From positions 1 through 13,633 of the forward strand of contig DASC01000001.1 of NCBI GenBank assembly GCA_002503595.1: 13,633 bases of DNA. The letters run 5' to 3'. The notes beneath the pieces were generated by a model. The model searched no databases and had not been told where the DNA came from. It was given only the letters and a program-made list of their open reading frames with translations. Shown here piece after piece: positions 1 through 7,541 of this stretch. The number at the start of each line of letters is the position of its first letter. The stretch's first letter is position 1. The translations under genes and the position numbers were made by a program. This stretch comes from Candidatus Methanogaster sp. UBA203 (GTDB lineage Archaea; Halobacteriota; Methanosarcinia; Methanosarcinales; Methanogasteraceae).

Positions 1-931
1 TAATGATAACAATTTAGAGATAATCGTTGGATCTACCGAAGGTTATCTCGATATCTTCAGTGGCAGTGGCTCTTTAGAGAAGAGGTATGATCTCGGAGGA
101 ATCGTAGAAAACCCTGCAATTGGAGATGTGGATGATGATGGCAAGGCAGAGATCGTCGTAAAGAACGGTGTCATCGGCTCGCGGTCATCATCATTGGAGG
201 ACGGTGGTGGTGTGATTCATACTGAAACTTCGCCCCCAAAAGCTAATAGTGGTTTGATCCATGCAAAAACCGAAATTTTCAAGCCCTACAATCGCTCTTC
301 TCCCTCGAAAACCAGCAGCGGGGTGATCTGGTACAATCACTTGCCCATCGTTATAGATACATCGATTAATGCCACATATCTTCTTACAACTACCGTTCAT
401 GCTTCTGATTTCGAGTCGAATGCCGTACTGGTCTTAAGCGGTCCGGATCCGGATCTTGTGGTGGCTACATCTGATATCTCATTCGATCCGGTTTCCCCAA
501 CTACAGCGGATATCGTTACGATAACTGCCACTGTTCACAACCAAAGAGATGATTCATTCACGAACAAACCGTTCAAAGTCTCCTTTTATGATGAAGAGAA
601 TCTAATCAGAGATGATTTGATTGTGGGGTCGATACCACCCGCTGGAGAGGTGAATGCGAGTGTTGAGTGGTATCATCCAGGCACTGGAACGCATAACATA
701 TCCGTGATCGTTGATTCCGGGCATTCGATACCAGAGACCGATGATACCAATAATGGGGCGGAAAAGGAAGTTGTCGTTGTTCCGGCAACCATCCATACTG
801 TGGATGCGGTGCTTGCTCTTCAGATGGCTACTGGTAGTAGTCCTGCCGATCCGGCAGCGGATGTGAACTCGGATGGGGCGGTCACCTCGCTTGATGCGCT
901 TTTGATGTTACAGTACTGCAAAACACAATAA
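1..931 (+). CDS. C-terminal part of a duplicated dockerin/CARDB surface protein (5' end outside window)
   Basis: The reading frame is open from base 2 to the TAA at 929-931, giving the last 309 residues of a larger protein whose start lies left of the window. It aligns without a gap to residues 752-1060 of the C25 peptidase at 3207-6389. In order it shows two FG-GAP/VCBS calcium-loop repeats (DxDxDGxxEI-like, one immediately at the edge), a Ser/Pro-rich linker, a CARDB-like Ig domain (GPDPDLVVATSDISF to the NNGAEKEVVVV strand) and a dockerin-like tail with one good loop, DVNSDGAVTSLDALLMLQ. An internal ATG at 128 is not a plausible start because homology continues upstream. By analogy the missing part is probably a propeller and peptidase, but that is inference. 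The protein would be exported and act at the cell surface. Identity to the second copy is high except in the linker. Confidence 0.85.
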   Translation, partial: NDNNLEIIVGSTEGYLDIFSGSGSLEKRYDLGGIVENPAIGDVDDDGKAEIVVKNGVIGSRSSSLEDGGGVIHTETSPPKANSGLIHAKTEIFKPYNRSSPSKTSSGVIWYNHLPIVIDTSINATYLLTTTVHASDFESNAVLVLSGPDPDLVVATSDISFDPVSPTTADIVTITATVHNQRDDSFTNKPFKVSFYDEENLIRDDLIVGSIPPAGEVNASVEWYHPGTGTHNISVIVDSGHSIPETDDTNNGAEKEVVVVPATIHTVDAVLALQMATGSSPADPAADVNSDGAVTSLDALLMLQYCKTQ

Positions 932-1081
932 AAGAGGTTTTTTGGGGCTGATGAGTTAATCAAACGGCGGTTCTGACGTGGATTGCCCCGTTTATTTCAA
1001 CTGGAGAAGTGTAGCTGCCTGCAGGTGAATGTGAGCCGCAACAATCGCTATTAAATACCACCGCACCAAATTCACACCATC

Positions 1082-1646
1082 ATGCTCTTGCCAGACGCGG
1101 TCACATTCTCCAGAAACGTCTTCCTGCCTATCACAAACGTCTGCAGGAACCAGTGCCGATACTGCGGATTCAGGCGCGATCCGGCGCATCCCGAAGCGAA
1201 CCTGATGACTGTAAGCGAAGTTACTAAGGGGGCACCGAAAAATAAAGTAGCAAAGTTATTCGGTGACCATCCACATCTCTGGCATTCATGTGATTCGTTT
1301 ATTCGTGATCTCCTAATGCTGTTTTTGTCCCGATTTTATCACGAATGCCACGAATGGGCAAATGCCACGAATTTTGACAGGTTATTTTTCGGCGAGCACT
1401 AAGACACTCGAGGCAGGCAGGCAGGATGCACCGAAGCCCTCTTCACGTTTGGGGAAATGCCAGAGGAGCACTCACTATTCAAGGAATGGATCGAGGATAT
1501 CGGATACTCAAGCGTAATCGATTATCTGATCGACCTCTGCGAGATCGCGATCGAATACGGGATGCTTCCGCACAGCAATCCGGGTGTAATGGCTTCCCGT
1601 GATATCAGACGGGCTTTAGCCGCTTAATGCAAGTATGGGGCTGATG
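1082..1646 (+). pseudogene. cofG: Truncated, interrupted copy of cofG
   Basis: This matches the first ~395 bases of the intact cofG at 6540-7541. It keeps the TATA-like promoter (about 1048-1057), the start ATG at 1082 and the radical-SAM cysteines CRNQCRYC. It is inactivated in four ways. A 169-bp element with a 6-bp duplication sits after codon 49 and gives a stop at 1400-1402. A 4-base deletion lies in a GGCA-repeat patch at about 1412-1425. One base is gained around 1611. Homology ends at 1646, so more than half the gene is missing. At most a 106-residue chimeric peptide could be made, lacking most of the TIM-barrel. The stretch after the insertion is more diverged from cofG (roughly 8 % by eye) than the part before it, as expected of decay. 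Confidence 0.93.
1229..1397 (+). mobile_element. MITE-like hairpin element with 6-bp target-site duplication
   Basis: Comparison with intact cofG shows that these 169 bases are extra. They are flanked by a direct repeat ACTAAG at 1223-1228 and 1398-1403, where the parent has one ACGAAG. Ends carry inverted repeats: CCGAAAAATAA at 1235-1245 faces its exact complement at 1382-1392, with partial pairing beyond. Internally 1280-1309 pairs imperfectly with 1338-1367, including ATTCGTGAT against ATCACGAAT, so the whole element folds into one long hairpin. CACGAAT recurs three times (1340, 1349, 1366). No transposase is encoded, so movement would need one supplied in trans. The family is not identified. 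Confidence 0.8.
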
Positions 1647-1903
1647 GCAGGGTCTACGCGTTCACCGAGATTGTGGCCGGCGATCCCAGCCACGGCGGTG
1701 CGGTCAATGTAGCAGTGTGGTGATCGCTCTTTAGGGGGGAGTCCGCGGCGAATGGCTGGAAATACGGGTGAGGGTGGTGGGAGTATACGGTTAGAATAGA
1801 TACGACAAATCCTGAAGTGCCGGTGGTATTATCGTCAACGCATCCTGATGCGGGTGTTGATGTGCTGAGGGGCAAAAGGTTTAAGTTAGATGTGTATGCG
1901 TGA
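1647..1903 (+). pseudogene. Decayed fragment of an Ig-like surface-protein gene
   Basis: This lies between the end of the cofG duplication and the lipoprotein gene. Forward-frame pieces read like an extracellular Ig-like repeat protein. The clearest runs from about 1772 to the TGA at 1901-1903 and contains EYTVRIDTTNPEVPVVLSST followed by HPDAG; this 'xVRIDTTxPxxPxxxSSTHP' pattern is common in archaeal surface proteins with Ig-like/PKD repeats. Upstream pieces (for example VYAFTEIVAGDPSHGGAVNV, ending in TGA at about 1720) are in another frame and cut by stops. No start or intact domain is present. I read it as a remnant left at the duplication junction; it may also carry the promoter of the next gene. 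Confidence 0.5.
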
Positions 1904-1930
1904 CTAAATGCTACAAAAAGAAGAAGGTGA
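1880..1930 (+). promoter_or_regulatory. Probable promoter and Shine-Dalgarno of the lipoprotein/peptidase pair
   Basis: A TATA-like TTTAAGTT at 1880-1887 would place transcription start near 1907. GGTGA at 1926-1930, five bases before ATG 1936, fits the archaeal anti-SD and decides the start in favour of 1936 over the in-frame GTG at 1900. The TATA match is short and overlaps the decayed coding fragment, so it is tentative; the SD is clear. Confidence 0.4.
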
Positions 1931-1935
1931 ATAAC

Positions 1936-3210
1936 ATGAATAGCAGAACCACCATATTGATGTTGTCCGCAGTGGTGATCGCTGCGGTATTATCAGGATG
2001 CGTTGAAGAATTATCGGATCACGGAATTGAAACAGTAGATCCGACGCCGCAACTGAATGTGACGCCGAGTGCAACGCCCGTATCAAAGGTAACGCCAAGT
2101 CCGTTACAGATACCCGCGCTAGAAGCAACACCGCCGATATCCGCTATGGCATTGAGCAATTACCCAAAACTTTTTGGAAAGGATGTGATAATCGTAATCG
2201 GAGAGAGCGCTAACAAAACTCTTGAATACCGGGGAAGAACATCTCCTCGGTACCCACATCTTACATGGATGATTGGAGGTTCCGAGACAATAGCCAAAAA
2301 CTTGTACAACCTCACAGGGAATACACCTGTGATTAAAACTGATGCAGAGCTTACAGAGCGCGATAGAACAGAGTGCAACCTAATTCTTCTCGGAAATCCC
2401 CTTCAAGTAGCGGTTGAAGGACGCCCTCCTGATGCAAATACTGTAATCACTGAAATATATGAATCAAATCCCTCTATGAAAAAGGTGACCCGCGAGTACC
2501 CGGGACGGTGGAAAGGAGTATTGGAACTTTTTAAAAACCCATGGAATCCGGAAAAGCATATATTAATCGTCTCCGGAAGTGAAGATCGTGGAATAAAGGC
2601 TGCGCTTGCAAAGTTGGAAGAAATCCATGAGATAAACGAAACCTGCATTGTTGTGGAGTGTGAGAGCGAACAGAAGGAGGTTCACCATGAGATTGACACA
2701 ACACCGGCATTGGCAGGATTATTAGAACCTTATATTTCTAACATAACGATGGAGGATATCGGTTTTGAAGTTACGAAAACAAAGGAGGTACGTTCCTTGA
2801 CTGGTATTGGTAAACCAAATGTTCCTTTTCTCATTAAACACTTTAAAATCCCAGGAAATTCATACGTGGGGTTGGTAAACGTTGCTTTTAAGAATCCTGT
2901 TGAAATTAACAATATATTTATAAAACCTGTACAACCAGCGGTGATGGGCAGTGCTGATGATTATCACTGGTTAAATTACACACCACCCCCCTATACGATC
3001 GACAACGAAACATACGCATCGCATGAATTATACCCTGGAATAGAATATAAATATTGGCCATATACTGATGATGGGATTCAAGAAGGTGAAGTATTGATTC
3101 ACATCTTCCCTATTCAGTACATCCCGGCGGATCGGAGGATCATCGCATACAAAAATGCAACAGTTTCAATATTTTATCGTGTGCCTGTACCGGAGGACGA
3201 CTATTCATGA
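1936..3210 (+). CDS. Lipoprotein with S-layer-like and propeptide-like domains, partner of the C25 peptidase
   Basis: The 424-residue protein starts at ATG 1936, which has a good GGTGA SD. Residues 1-22 form a lipoprotein signal with lipobox LSGC (Cys22). They are followed by a Thr/Pro-rich tether (about 34-70). Residues ~83-237 resemble the nucleotide-fold-like region of archaeal S-layer proteins: KDVIIVIG, then ECNLILLGNP, then NPWNPEKHILIVSGSEDRG at 201-219. Residues ~245-420 are beta-rich; the end (HIFPIQYIPADRRIIAYKNA, then TVSIFYRV) resembles the end of N-terminal propeptides of gingipain-like C25 peptidases. The stop overlaps the next start (ATGA, 3207-3210), so the two are translationally coupled. 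My inference is a membrane-anchored pro-domain, chaperone or inhibitor for the exported peptidase; it could instead be only a structural envelope protein. No transmembrane segment is seen besides the signal. Confidence 0.75.
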   Translation: MNSRTTILMLSAVVIAAVLSGCVEELSDHGIETVDPTPQLNVTPSATPVSKVTPSPLQIPALEATPPISAMALSNYPKLFGKDVIIVIGESANKTLEYRGRTSPRYPHLTWMIGGSETIAKNLYNLTGNTPVIKTDAELTERDRTECNLILLGNPLQVAVEGRPPDANTVITEIYESNPSMKKVTREYPGRWKGVLELFKNPWNPEKHILIVSGSEDRGIKAALAKLEEIHEINETCIVVECESEQKEVHHEIDTTPALAGLLEPYISNITMEDIGFEVTKTKEVRSLTGIGKPNVPFLIKHFKIPGNSYVGLVNVAFKNPVEINNIFIKPVQPAVMGSADDYHWLNYTPPPYTIDNETYASHELYPGIEYKYWPYTDDGIQEGEVLIHIFPIQYIPADRRIIAYKNATVSIFYRVPVPEDDYS

Positions 3211-6200
3211 GAAATATGACGGGTTTAATCACGGCGATCACGGCCCTTATTTTCTTACTCAGTACTGGCATAAGTGCAGCAGAGGATTGCGAGTGTATTA
3301 TCATAACGCATCCGAATTTCGTTGGTGAGTGTGAAATACTGGCTGATTGGAAAACCAATACTGGAATCTCCACAAAGGTCGCTGATACGACATGGATAAA
3401 TAACAATTTTGCAGGATTTGACGGTAATGACCTTCAGGCAAAGATTAAGGATTATATATATTATAGCCATGATCGGGATGATACAATGTATGTGATCCTC
3501 GCTGGCGATGTTGATCGCGTGCCAACGAGGTATGCATACGTGAATGATAGCAATCAAGGAGATGGAAAATACGTACCATGTGATCTATATTATGCCGATA
3601 TCATCTTTCGTGACGGTATGGGCACTCACTCTCACTGGGATCCAAATGGCGATGGGTTATATGGTGCAATGGGTCCCGATTTGGCGGTCAATGATACGCC
3701 TGATATGAGACCTGATGTGTCTATAGGAAGACTCCCAGCCAGTAGCAAAGCCGAGCTAAACACGTTGATAGACAAGATAGTAAAATATGAAATCAATGCA
3801 TACGATCCCGACTGGGTTAAAAAAACAACACTGATCGCAGATGATGGATGTTTTAGTGATTTCGAAGATTTTAAAGATCAAACAGAGCAGTATTTCACAG
3901 ACTGGGGCGTTCCGCCATCTGATATTCAAAAGTTATACGGAGCTTCCTGTGCTGCAGAGAATGTACAGGATGCGCTAAATGGAGGGCGAAGATTTGTGAA
4001 TTATGCAGGTCATGGAAGATTGAAAAGCTGGTCCTGCCCAGGATATATGAATGCGCATGCCGCATCCTTAACCAATGGCGAAAAAACACCGATAATCGCA
4101 GCAAAGGCATGCTATACCGCAGGCTTTGACATGCCAGAAGGCACAGGTGGCATCGACCCATCACCGCAGCCAATAAATGATGAATGTATCGGCGAGACGT
4201 TCTTGTTAAACCCGAATGGAGGCGGAATAACGTATCTGGGTGCAACCAGGGTCTCATACCATGCCATGAACAAATTTTCAGGCTTGATTGACAAAATGTT
4301 CTGGGAAGCAATCGATGATTATGATACAGTTGGAAAGTGCTGGAAATATGCAATTACAGAAGAAGCAGGTAGAGATGATCTGGATATCAAGTCAAGAAAA
4401 GTCCTCACAGAGTACGTCCTTTTAGGCGACCCAACACTACGAATCCGTGGTCGGCTATACGATGATTGGCACATGCTGAACCACGACCCACAGAGATCAG
4501 GACACTCAGCTCTGAGAGGCGACCTATCAGGAACCATGCACTACACCACAATACTCGACAGCGACAAGATCACATATCCCGCAGTAGCCGACATCGATGG
4601 TGATGGAAAGCAAGAGATTATTGTATCAAACGAGGACGCGGTTCGTGCATTTGAAGGAAACGGCACTCGTATCTGGGTATACAGGGGGATTACGGATGCG
4701 AAAAACACGCCCACGATATGGGATGTAGACGATGATGGAGTGCAAGAAGTCATGGTAGAAACCCACAATTCCAAACTCTACATCCTCGATGCTGCATCCG
4801 GAGATTATGAGTGGGAATACACCGCAGATGATATCATTGTCTCGCCTCCGATCGTTGCAGACATCGATGGTGACGGAAAGCAAGAGATCGTGTTTGGGGA
4901 TGGTTATTATCTTTCCGAGGACAGACACATCTATGCGCTGAATGGGGATACAAGAGATGAATTATGGAAGGTCACACCAGGCGGCCATAACATCTGGCAG
5001 GCGATGGCAGATGTGGATGGCGATGGAAAGCAGGAGATAATCGGCGTAAATGGAGATGGGGTATTTGCATTGAATGCGGAGAGCGGATCGATGCTCTGGC
5101 AGAAGGAATACAGAAACGCAGTTTGTCTGCCAGCGATCGCTGATCTCGATGACGATGGCGATCTCGAGATAGCATTCGGGACATGGTATTATGAGGGTTT
5201 TGGCGGTGCCAACCGGTCGTATGTGATCGATGCTGCAACCGGAGACCTGGAATGGTATTATGATCTCGATGATTGGCCCGGACAGAGTTCGGCAGGCGAT
5301 GTGGATGGCGATGGTGTGCTTGAGGTCGTATTCAATACGCTCAATCAGGACATCTACTGTCTCGATCGCTATGAAGGGTGGTCCTATCCTCGCGATGGAA
5401 ATGGAGTGATGGGAGCTGATTATTACATCATCTCTGCTGTTGCAATTGCTGATGTAGATAATGATAACAATTTAGAGATAATCGTTGGATCGACCGAAGG
5501 TTATCTCGATATCTTCGGTGGCAGTGGCTCTCTGGAGAAGAGGTATAATCTCGGAGGAATCGTAGAAAACCCTGCGATTGGAGATGTGGATGATGACGGC
5601 AAGGCAGAGATCGTCGTAAAGAACGGTATCATTGGCTCACGATCTTCGTCATTGAAGGCTGGTGTTGGTGTGATTTATGCTGAAACTTCGCCCCCAAAAG
5701 CTAATAGCGGTGTGATCCGTGCAAAAACCGAAATGTTCAAGCCCGACAATCGCTCTTCGCCTTCGAAAACCAGCAGCGGGGTGATCTGGCACAATCACGT
5801 GCCCATCGTTATGAATGCATCGATTAATGCCGCAGATATTCTCGCAACTACCGTTCATGCTTCTGATTTCGAGTCGAATGCCGTACTGGTCTTAAGCGGT
5901 CCGGATCCGGATCTTGTGGTGGCTACATCTGATATCTCATTCGATCCGGCCTCTCCAAACACAGCGGATATCGTTACGATAACTGCCACTGTTCACAACC
6001 AAAGAGATGATTCATTCACGAACAAACCGTTCAAAGTCTCCTTTTATGATGAAGAGAATCTAATCAGAGATGATTTGATTGTGGGGTCGATACCACCCGC
6101 TGGAGAGGCAAATGCGAGTGTTGAGTGGTATCATCCAGGCACTGGAACGCATAACATATCCGTGATCGTTGATTCCGGGCATTCGATACCGGAGACCGAT

Positions 6201-6389
6201 GATACCAATAATGGGGCGGAAAAGGAAGTTGTCGTTGTTCCGGCAACCATCCATACTGTGGATGCGGTGCTTGCTCTTCAGATGGCTGCTGGTAGTATTC
6301 CTGCCGATCCGGCATCGGATGTGAACTCGGATGGAGCGGTTACCTCGCTTGATGCGCTTTTGATGTTACAGTACTGCAAAACACAATAG
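3207..6389 (+). CDS. Exported gingipain-like (C25) cysteine peptidase with FG-GAP propeller, CARDB and dockerin-like tail
   Basis: The 1060-residue protein has a signal peptide at residues 1-25. Residues ~30-415 form a C25 caspase-like peptidase: MYVILAGDVDRVP (94-106), catalytic His269 in NYAGHG, catalytic Cys302 in AAKACYTAGF, and the domain end LLGDPTLRI. The His-Cys spacing of 33 equals that of gingipain R. Residues ~455-805 carry eight FG-GAP/VCBS calcium loops (D462, D506, D552, D602, D646, D698, D749, D793; DxDxDGxxEI-like), likely a beta-propeller. A Ser/Pro-rich linker (~807-886), a CARDB domain (~897-1011) and a dockerin-like tail (1013-1060) follow. Only the second dockerin half, DVNSDGAVTSLDALLMLQ, has a full Ca loop. 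There is no propeptide; the upstream overlapping lipoprotein may supply one. The specificity and the cohesin partner are unknown. The C-terminal 309 residues are duplicated at 1-931. Confidence 0.9.
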   Translation: MRNMTGLITAITALIFLLSTGISAAEDCECIIITHPNFVGECEILADWKTNTGISTKVADTTWINNNFAGFDGNDLQAKIKDYIYYSHDRDDTMYVILAGDVDRVPTRYAYVNDSNQGDGKYVPCDLYYADIIFRDGMGTHSHWDPNGDGLYGAMGPDLAVNDTPDMRPDVSIGRLPASSKAELNTLIDKIVKYEINAYDPDWVKKTTLIADDGCFSDFEDFKDQTEQYFTDWGVPPSDIQKLYGASCAAENVQDALNGGRRFVNYAGHGRLKSWSCPGYMNAHAASLTNGEKTPIIAAKACYTAGFDMPEGTGGIDPSPQPINDECIGETFLLNPNGGGITYLGATRVSYHAMNKFSGLIDKMFWEAIDDYDTVGKCWKYAITEEAGRDDLDIKSRKVLTEYVLLGDPTLRIRGRLYDDWHMLNHDPQRSGHSALRGDLSGTMHYTTILDSDKITYPAVADIDGDGKQEIIVSNEDAVRAFEGNGTRIWVYRGITDAKNTPTIWDVDDDGVQEVMVETHNSKLYILDAASGDYEWEYTADDIIVSPPIVADIDGDGKQEIVFGDGYYLSEDRHIYALNGDTRDELWKVTPGGHNIWQAMADVDGDGKQEIIGVNGDGVFALNAESGSMLWQKEYRNAVCLPAIADLDDDGDLEIAFGTWYYEGFGGANRSYVIDAATGDLEWYYDLDDWPGQSSAGDVDGDGVLEVVFNTLNQDIYCLDRYEGWSYPRDGNGVMGADYYIISAVAIADVDNDNNLEIIVGSTEGYLDIFGGSGSLEKRYNLGGIVENPAIGDVDDDGKAEIVVKNGIIGSRSSSLKAGVGVIYAETSPPKANSGVIRAKTEMFKPDNRSSPSKTSSGVIWHNHVPIVMNASINAADILATTVHASDFESNAVLVLSGPDPDLVVATSDISFDPASPNTADIVTITATVHNQRDDSFTNKPFKVSFYDEENLIRDDLIVGSIPPAGEANASVEWYHPGTGTHNISVIVDSGHSIPETDDTNNGAEKEVVVVPATIHTVDAVLALQMAAGSIPADPASDVNSDGAVTSLDALLMLQYCKTQ

Positions 6390-6932
6390 AAGAGGTTTTT
6401 TGGGGCTGATGAGTTAATCAAACGGCGGATCTGGTATGGATTGCCCCGTTTATTTCAACTGGAGAAGTGTAGCTGCCTGTAGGTGAATGTGAGCCGCAAC
6501 AATCGCTATTAAATACCACCGCACCAAATTCACACCATCATGCTCTTGCCAGACGCAGTCACATTCTCCAGAAACGTCTTCCTGCCGATCACAAACGTCT
6601 GCAGGAACCAGTGCAGTTACTGCGGATTCAGGCGTGATCCAGCGCATCCCGAAGCGAACCTGATGACTGTAAGCGAAGTTACGAAGATACTCGATGCGGG
6701 CAGGCGGTTCGGATGCACCGAAGCGCTCTTTACGTTTGGGGAGATGCCAGAAGAGCACTCCGAATTCAGGGAATGGATCGGGGATATCGGCTACTCAAGC
6801 ATAATCGATTACTTAATCGACCTCTGCGAGATCGCGATCGAGTACGGGATGCTTCCGCACAGCAATCCGGGCGTGATGGATTCTCGTGATATCAGACGGC
6901 TGAAACCGCTTAATGCAAGTATGGGGCTGATG
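5459..6932 (+). repeat. Segmental duplication, copy B
   Basis: This is the intact partner of the copy at 1-1646. It covers codon 751 onward of the peptidase gene, the 150-bp spacer with the cofG promoter, and cofG to about codon 131. It lacks the 169-bp insert and keeps all frames open, so it represents the ancestral structure. In both copies TTTTTT follows the peptidase stop (938-943 and 6396-6401) and could act as a weak T-rich terminator. Confidence 0.93.
6506..6515 (+). promoter_or_regulatory. TATA-box promoter of cofG
   Basis: CTATTAAATA is centred about 29 bases before ATG 6540. With the usual archaeal TATA-to-start distance of about 25-27, transcription would begin within a few bases of the ATG, giving a leaderless or nearly leaderless mRNA. 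This agrees with the absence of a Shine-Dalgarno there. The same box is kept in the dead copy at about 1048-1057. The rest of the 6390-6539 spacer shows no gene. Confidence 0.6.
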
Positions 6933-7541
6933 CTCGAGACGACCGCAGCCATCCCTGCGCATGAAGGGTCTGCCGGCAAGATTCCTTCCAAGCGTATCAG
7001 GACAATCGAGAACGCGGGAAAGTTAAGGGTGCCGTTTACGACAGGACTTCTGATAGGGATCGGCGAAAGCAGAGAAGACCGTGTGCAGTCGATTTCAACG
7101 ATTGCAGATCTGCACATCCGGTACCGGCACATCCAGGAGGTGATCATCCAGCCGTTTGCGCCGAAACCGGGGACCGGGATGGCAGATTCTCCTGAGCCAA
7201 CGCATCAGGAGCTGGTGGAGACGGTGTCGCTGGCACGAGAGATTCTGCCTGATGACGTTGTGATACAGGTGCCGCCGAACCTCACCGGATTTTACGACCT
7301 GATCAGGTGCGGAGCATCAGACCTCGGCGGGATCTCTCCTTACACCATCGACTGGATCAATCCGGAGGCGAAGTGGCCCCAGATATCCGAACTGGCAGGG
7401 AAGCTCGGCGGGATCCATCTCAGGGAGCGCCTCCCGATCTATCCGCAGTATATACACGAGCGCTGGTACGAACGTGGTTCGAGACTCGCAGACCTGATTG
7501 AACAGTATGCAGACAAGGAGGGGTACAGGGATGAAAAATGA
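6540..7541 (+). CDS. cofG: 7,8-didemethyl-8-hydroxy-5-deazariboflavin (FO) synthase subunit CofG
   Basis: The 333-residue radical-SAM enzyme acts with CofH (tyrosine-derived adduct formation) to make FO, the deazaflavin chromophore of coenzyme F420. The 4Fe-4S/SAM motif CX3CX2C is Cys21, Cys25 and Cys28 (CRNQCSYC). Family-typical stretches include FTFGEMPEEH, HSNPGVM, IQPFAPKPGTGM, and PPNLTGF followed by RCGASDLGGISPYTIDW near the C-terminus. Length fits archaeal stand-alone CofG. Start ATG 6540 lies about 29 bases after a TATA box and is conserved in the duplicate. It overlaps the next gene by 11 nt. CofH is not in the window. This is the only working cofG seen here; the 1082-1646 copy is dead. 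Confidence 0.95.
   Translation: MLLPDAVTFSRNVFLPITNVCRNQCSYCGFRRDPAHPEANLMTVSEVTKILDAGRRFGCTEALFTFGEMPEEHSEFREWIGDIGYSSIIDYLIDLCEIAIEYGMLPHSNPGVMDSRDIRRLKPLNASMGLMLETTAAIPAHEGSAGKIPSKRIRTIENAGKLRVPFTTGLLIGIGESREDRVQSISTIADLHIRYRHIQEVIIQPFAPKPGTGMADSPEPTHQELVETVSLAREILPDDVVIQVPPNLTGFYDLIRCGASDLGGISPYTIDWINPEAKWPQISELAGKLGGIHLRERLPIYPQYIHERWYERGSRLADLIEQYADKEGYRDEK

Larger units (their letters stand above)
1..1646 (+). repeat. Segmental duplication, copy A (peptidase tail + spacer + 5' part of cofG)
   Basis: Bases 1-1228 match 5459-6686 at a constant offset of 5458 with no indel. I count about 11 mismatches in the 297 bases from 932 to 1228. After the inserted element (1229-1397 plus target duplication) the match resumes at 1404 with a 4-base loss and later a 1-base gain, and stops after 1646 (equivalent to 6932). 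The copy starts before the window, so the unit length is unknown. The repeat joins the end of the peptidase gene, its 150-bp spacer, the cofG promoter and about 395 coding bases of cofG. Confidence 0.93.

Noticed and set aside
1340..1372. Three CACGAAT words as a CRISPR-like or iteron array
   Set aside because: The words are 7 bases, unevenly spaced (9 and 17 bases apart), and lie within one arm of the hairpin element; no array or origin gene is nearby.
1082..1402. 106-residue open frame starting at the cofG-like ATG
   Set aside because: It is a chimera of a cofG fragment and the inserted hairpin element, ending at a stop inside the target duplication; the missing barrel excludes function.
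1900..3210. Longer start (GTG 1900) for the lipoprotein
   Set aside because: It would add twelve residues (many Lys) before the signal peptide. ATG 1936 has GGTGA at the right distance and gives a standard lipoprotein signal.
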